From: Streptomyces venezuelae
GTDB lineage: Bacteria; Actinomycetota; Actinomycetes; Streptomycetales; Streptomycetaceae
Direction of reading: 5' to 3'
NCBI RefSeq assembly: GCF_008642375.1
Contig: NZ_CP029194.1
Coordinates: forward strand, 2,232,001-2,296,000
DNA: 64,000 nt
The notes beneath the pieces were generated by a model. That model saw only the letters and a program-made list of their open reading frames with translations. It did no database searches and had not been told where the DNA came from. Position 1 is the first letter of the stretch. Every line of letters begins with the position of its first letter. This document shows positions 61,546-64,000 of this stretch, piece after piece. A program made the translations under genes and the position numbers.

Positions 61546-63099
61546 GTGACAACTTCTCCGGTGGACACACAGACCAAGAACAGCCCTGCTCGCGCCGGAG
61601 GCCGGCCGGGCATCGCCCTGGCCGTCATCGCCGCCTGCCAGCTCATGGTCGTCCTCGACGCCACCATCGTGAACATCGCCCTGCCGCACATCCAGGACGC
61701 GCTCTCCTTCTCGACCACCGACCTCTCGTGGGTGCTCAGCGCCTACACGCTCACCTTCGGCGGGCTGCTGCTCCTCGGCGGACGCGCGGGAGACATCCTG
61801 GGGCGCCGCCGGGTCTTCATGGCCGGCATCCTCGTCTTCACCCTGGCCTCGCTGCTCGGCGGCTTCGCTCAGGAGCCCTGGCAGCTGCTCGCCGCGCGGG
61901 CCCTGCAGGGAGTCGGCGGCGCCATCGCCTCGCCGACCTCGCTCGCGCTGATCACCACGACGTTCCCCGAAGGGCCGGAGCGGAACCGCGCGTTCGGCGT
62001 GTTCGCCGCCGTGTCCGCCGGCGGTGGCGCGATCGGACTGCTCGCGGGCGGCATGCTCACCGAGTGGCTCGACTGGCGCTGGGTCCTCTTCGTCAACGTA
62101 CCGATCGGCCTGCTGATCGCCTTCCTCGCGCCCCGCTACATCGCGGAGTCCGAGCGCCACCCCGGCCGTTTCGACATCGCGGGCGCCATGACGTCGACGC
62201 TCGGCATGGCGGCGCTGGTCTACGGGTTCATCCGCGCGTCCGAGAAGGGCTGGAAGGACTCGCTGACCATCGGCTCGTTCGTCGCCGCCGTGGTCCTGCT
62301 GGTGGCCTTCGGGCTCGTGGAGTCGAGGGCCAAGGAGCCGATCACCCCGCTGAGGATGTTCGCCGAGCGCAACCGCTCGGGCACGTACGTCATCATGCTC
62401 AGCCTCTCGGCCGCGATGTTCGGCATGTTCTTCTTCATCGTCCTGTGGGTCCAGGACGTCCTCGGGTACAGCCCGATCCAGTCCGGTCTCGCCTTCCTTC
62501 CCGTGACGGTCGCGATCGTCACGGGCGCGGGGCTGGCCCAGCGGCTGCTGCCGGTCCTCGGGCCGAAGCCGTTCATGGTGAGCGGCTCCGCGATCACCGG
62601 GATCGGCCTCTTCTGGCTGACGTTCATCACCTCGGACAGCAGTTACGCAGGGGCCGTCCTCGGCCCGATGGTCCTGTTCGGCTTCGGCATGGGGCTCAAC
62701 TTCGTGACCCTCACGCTGACGGCCGTCTCCGGGGTGGCCCAGCACGAGGCGGGTGCCGCGTCGGGCCTGCTCAACGCCACCCAGCAGGTCGGCGGTTCAC
62801 TCGGCCTGTCGATCCTGGTCACGGTCTTCGGCACGGCGAGCCGCGAGGAGGGCGTGAAGCAGGCGCCTGACTTCCTCGCGAACGCGACGCCCGAGCAGCA
62901 GGCGGAGGTCGCGAAGACGGGGGAGCTGCCCCCGCCCTGGGGCCACGAGGTACTGACCTCGGGCATCTCCTCGGCCTTCACCGCCGCCGTCGGGATGGTG
63001 CTGATCGCGCTGATCACGGCGGTGCTGGTGATCCGGGTCCGCAAGAGCGACCTGGAAGCGCTCAGCGGCCGGGCGGAGGCGGCAGGCCCGGCGGCCTGA
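61546..63099 (+). CDS. MFS multidrug transporter, DHA2 (EmrB/QacA) family
   Basis: 517 residues, 14 predicted membrane segments. Motif C-type and D1-type signatures: QLMVVLDATIVNIALPHIQDALSFS and GGRAGDILGRRRVFMAG. Proton-driven drug exporter in the inner membrane. GTG at 61546 with GGGGGA upstream. Regulated by the divergent TetR through the two operators. It is far from the angucycline cluster, so the link to that product is not implied. Confidence 0.94.
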   Translation: MTTSPVDTQTKNSPARAGGRPGIALAVIAACQLMVVLDATIVNIALPHIQDALSFSTTDLSWVLSAYTLTFGGLLLLGGRAGDILGRRRVFMAGILVFTLASLLGGFAQEPWQLLAARALQGVGGAIASPTSLALITTTFPEGPERNRAFGVFAAVSAGGGAIGLLAGGMLTEWLDWRWVLFVNVPIGLLIAFLAPRYIAESERHPGRFDIAGAMTSTLGMAALVYGFIRASEKGWKDSLTIGSFVAAVVLLVAFGLVESRAKEPITPLRMFAERNRSGTYVIMLSLSAAMFGMFFFIVLWVQDVLGYSPIQSGLAFLPVTVAIVTGAGLAQRLLPVLGPKPFMVSGSAITGIGLFWLTFITSDSSYAGAVLGPMVLFGFGMGLNFVTLTLTAVSGVAQHEAGAASGLLNATQQVGGSLGLSILVTVFGTASREEGVKQAPDFLANATPEQQAEVAKTGELPPPWGHEVLTSGISSAFTAAVGMVLIALITAVLVIRVRKSDLEALSGRAEAAGPAA

Positions 63100-63123
63100 C
63101 CGGGGCGGCACCACGTCGGCCCG

Positions 63124-63200
63124 CCCGTACCCCCGAGGACGCCCGTATCCCCGAGTACACCCGTACGCCTCCGAGCGCGTCCGTACGCCTCCGAGCAAGC
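63124..63200. repeat. Short tandem repeats after the MFS gene
   Basis: About four copies of an 18-20 bp unit, CCGTACGCCTCCGAGC being exact at 63161-63176 and 63181-63196, with two degenerate copies before. Non-coding; replication-slippage-type repeat next to a terminator. Confidence 0.75.
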
Positions 63201-63201
63201 C

Positions 63202-63229
63202 GATGCCCCCGGCCCGGGCCGGGGGCATC
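63202..63229. terminator. Bidirectional terminator
   Basis: Perfect 14+14 palindrome beginning GATGCCCCCGGCCC (63202-63229). Between the MFS gene and the convergent ADP-ribosylglycohydrolase. Confidence 0.85.
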
Positions 63230-63236
63230 GCAGGTC

Positions 63237-64000
63237 TCAGACGGCCGACCCGTCCGGGACCCACCCCGGAAGGTCCTCGGTCTGCCGCAGCCACTCGGCC
63301 GGCGGAGTTCCGTCCACCGCGGAGGCCACGACGCCCCCGGCGATGGCGCAGGTCGTGTCGACGTCGCCGCCGACCTGCGCGGTCGTCCAGAACATCCGCT
63401 CGAAGTCGCCCAGGGCCCGCGCCGCCGACCAGAGGGCGAAGGGCACGGTGTCGTGCGCGCTGGTCCGCCGGCCGCTGCCGAGCACCGCGGCGACCGTGCC
63501 CGCGTCCCCGTAGTCGAGCATGTCGCGCGCCCGGCGCAGGCCCGCCCCCACCGCGCTGCGCGGCACCAGCGCGACGACGCCGTCGAGCAGCGCCTCGGGC
63601 GAGGGCGGTCCGGCCGGGTCGGCGACGAGGGCGGCGGCGGCCGCCACGGCCATCGCGCCCACCACGGCCTCGCGGTGCTGGTGTGTCGTGTACGCGGAAA
63701 TCTCGGCCTGGTGCGTCGCCTGCTCCGGGTCGTCCGCGTACCAGGCGCCGAGCGGGGCGATCCGCATCGCGGCGCCGTTGCCCCAGGACCCCTGCCCGTT
63801 GAAGAGGGCGGCGGACAGCTCCCGCCAGTCCTCGCCCTCCCTGATGAGCCGGAGCATCCGGTTGACCGCCGGACCGTAGCCGCGGTCGAAGTCGTGGTGG
63901 TTCGCGAAGGACAGGGCGAGGGCGTCCTGGTCGATGCGGTCGTGGCCGGCGAGGACGGCGAGGACGGAGCACGCCATCTCGGTGTCGTCGGTCCACTGCC
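63237..64000 (-). CDS. ADP-ribosylglycohydrolase family protein (5' end off window)
   Basis: 254 residues visible, cut at the right edge. Metal-binding motifs are present: QWTDDTEMACSVL at the visible N-terminus and GGDVDTTCAIAGG near the C-terminus (canonical GGDTDT with Val for Thr). Removes ADP-ribose from proteins or small molecules. The all-helical fold with two Mg sites is expected. The start lies beyond the window. Confidence 0.9.
   Translation of the reverse strand, partial: QWTDDTEMACSVLAVLAGHDRIDQDALALSFANHHDFDRGYGPAVNRMLRLIREGEDWRELSAALFNGQGSWGNGAAMRIAPLGAWYADDPEQATHQAEISAYTTHQHREAVVGAMAVAAAAALVADPAGPPSPEALLDGVVALVPRSAVGAGLRRARDMLDYGDAGTVAAVLGSGRRTSAHDTVPFALWSAARALGDFERMFWTTAQVGGDVDTTCAIAGGVVASAVDGTPPAEWLRQTEDLPGWVPDGSAV

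Overview
The window is high-GC actinomycete DNA from a Streptomyces-type chromosome. Evidence: GTG and TTG starts with purine-rich Shine-Dalgarno sites, many 4-bp ATGA/GTGA gene overlaps, an HrdB-like principal sigma factor, gamma-butyrolactone autoregulator boxes and a DasR box. It has two parts.

Positions 1 to about 22,950 are a type II (aromatic) polyketide cluster of the angucycline class. A minus-strand block running leftwards from 16,449 has the oxygenase, TetR regulator, small cyclase, KS-alpha, KS-beta, ACP, C-9 ketoreductase, two-domain aromatase/cyclase and oxygenase-reductase fusion. Apart from the inserted TetR gene, this is the E-F-A-B-C-D-L-M order I recall from urdamycin, landomycin and gaudimycin clusters. 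It continues with an MFS exporter, a second discrete ACP, an Sfp-type phosphopantetheinyl transferase, malonyl-CoA:ACP transacylase, acyl-CoA carboxylase beta subunit, a SalK/SCO6745-like protein and a gene cut by the left edge. To the right are the regulators: a zinc-finger/helix-turn-helix protein, a membrane-free histidine kinase, a gamma-butyrolactone receptor-like TetR, an OmpR-type (JadR1-like) activator, and the carboxylase alpha subunit. The cluster supplies and activates its own extender: carboxylase makes malonyl-CoA, MCAT loads it, PPTase activates the ACP, and KS/CLF, KR and cyclases build the benz[a]anthraquinone that the oxygenases tailor. No glycosyltransferase or deoxysugar gene is in the window; the cluster probably continues to the left.

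Three palindromic autoregulator (ARE) boxes lie upstream of the histidine kinase, the TetR receptor and the OmpR activator. At two of them the box sits inside the -35/-10 spacer, which suggests a butyrolactone switch that releases the activators.

Positions 23,000 to 64,000 are conserved core chromosome whose order resembles what I recall of the hrdB region of S. coelicolor: tdk, a phosphodiesterase, DUF5998, a GNAT/acyl-CoA ligase fusion, ptsH (with a DasR box), a GntR regulator, an M23 endopeptidase behind a c-di-AMP riboswitch, paired M16 peptidases, parC, a G3E GTPase, a CitA/CitB-type two-component system convergent with a DUF485/symporter pair, parE, a DUF7455 protein, a secreted trypsin-like protease, hrdB, a FadR-type regulator, a fused ABC transporter, a NUDIX regulator of NrtR type, a glycogen-debranching-like protein, a DUF4192 protein, a RecQ-phosphoribosyltransferase fusion, rnhB, a TetR/MFS efflux pair with two clear operators, and an ADP-ribosylglycohydrolase cut by the right edge.

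The items most worth following are the fused oxygenase-reductase with an internal ribosome-binding site, the His in place of the usual Gln in KS-beta, the second ACP coupled to the PPTase, the intercistronic hairpins in the PKS block, and a divergent ARE-like site above the c-di-AMP riboswitch. I saw no rRNA, tRNA, CRISPR array or intact insertion sequence.
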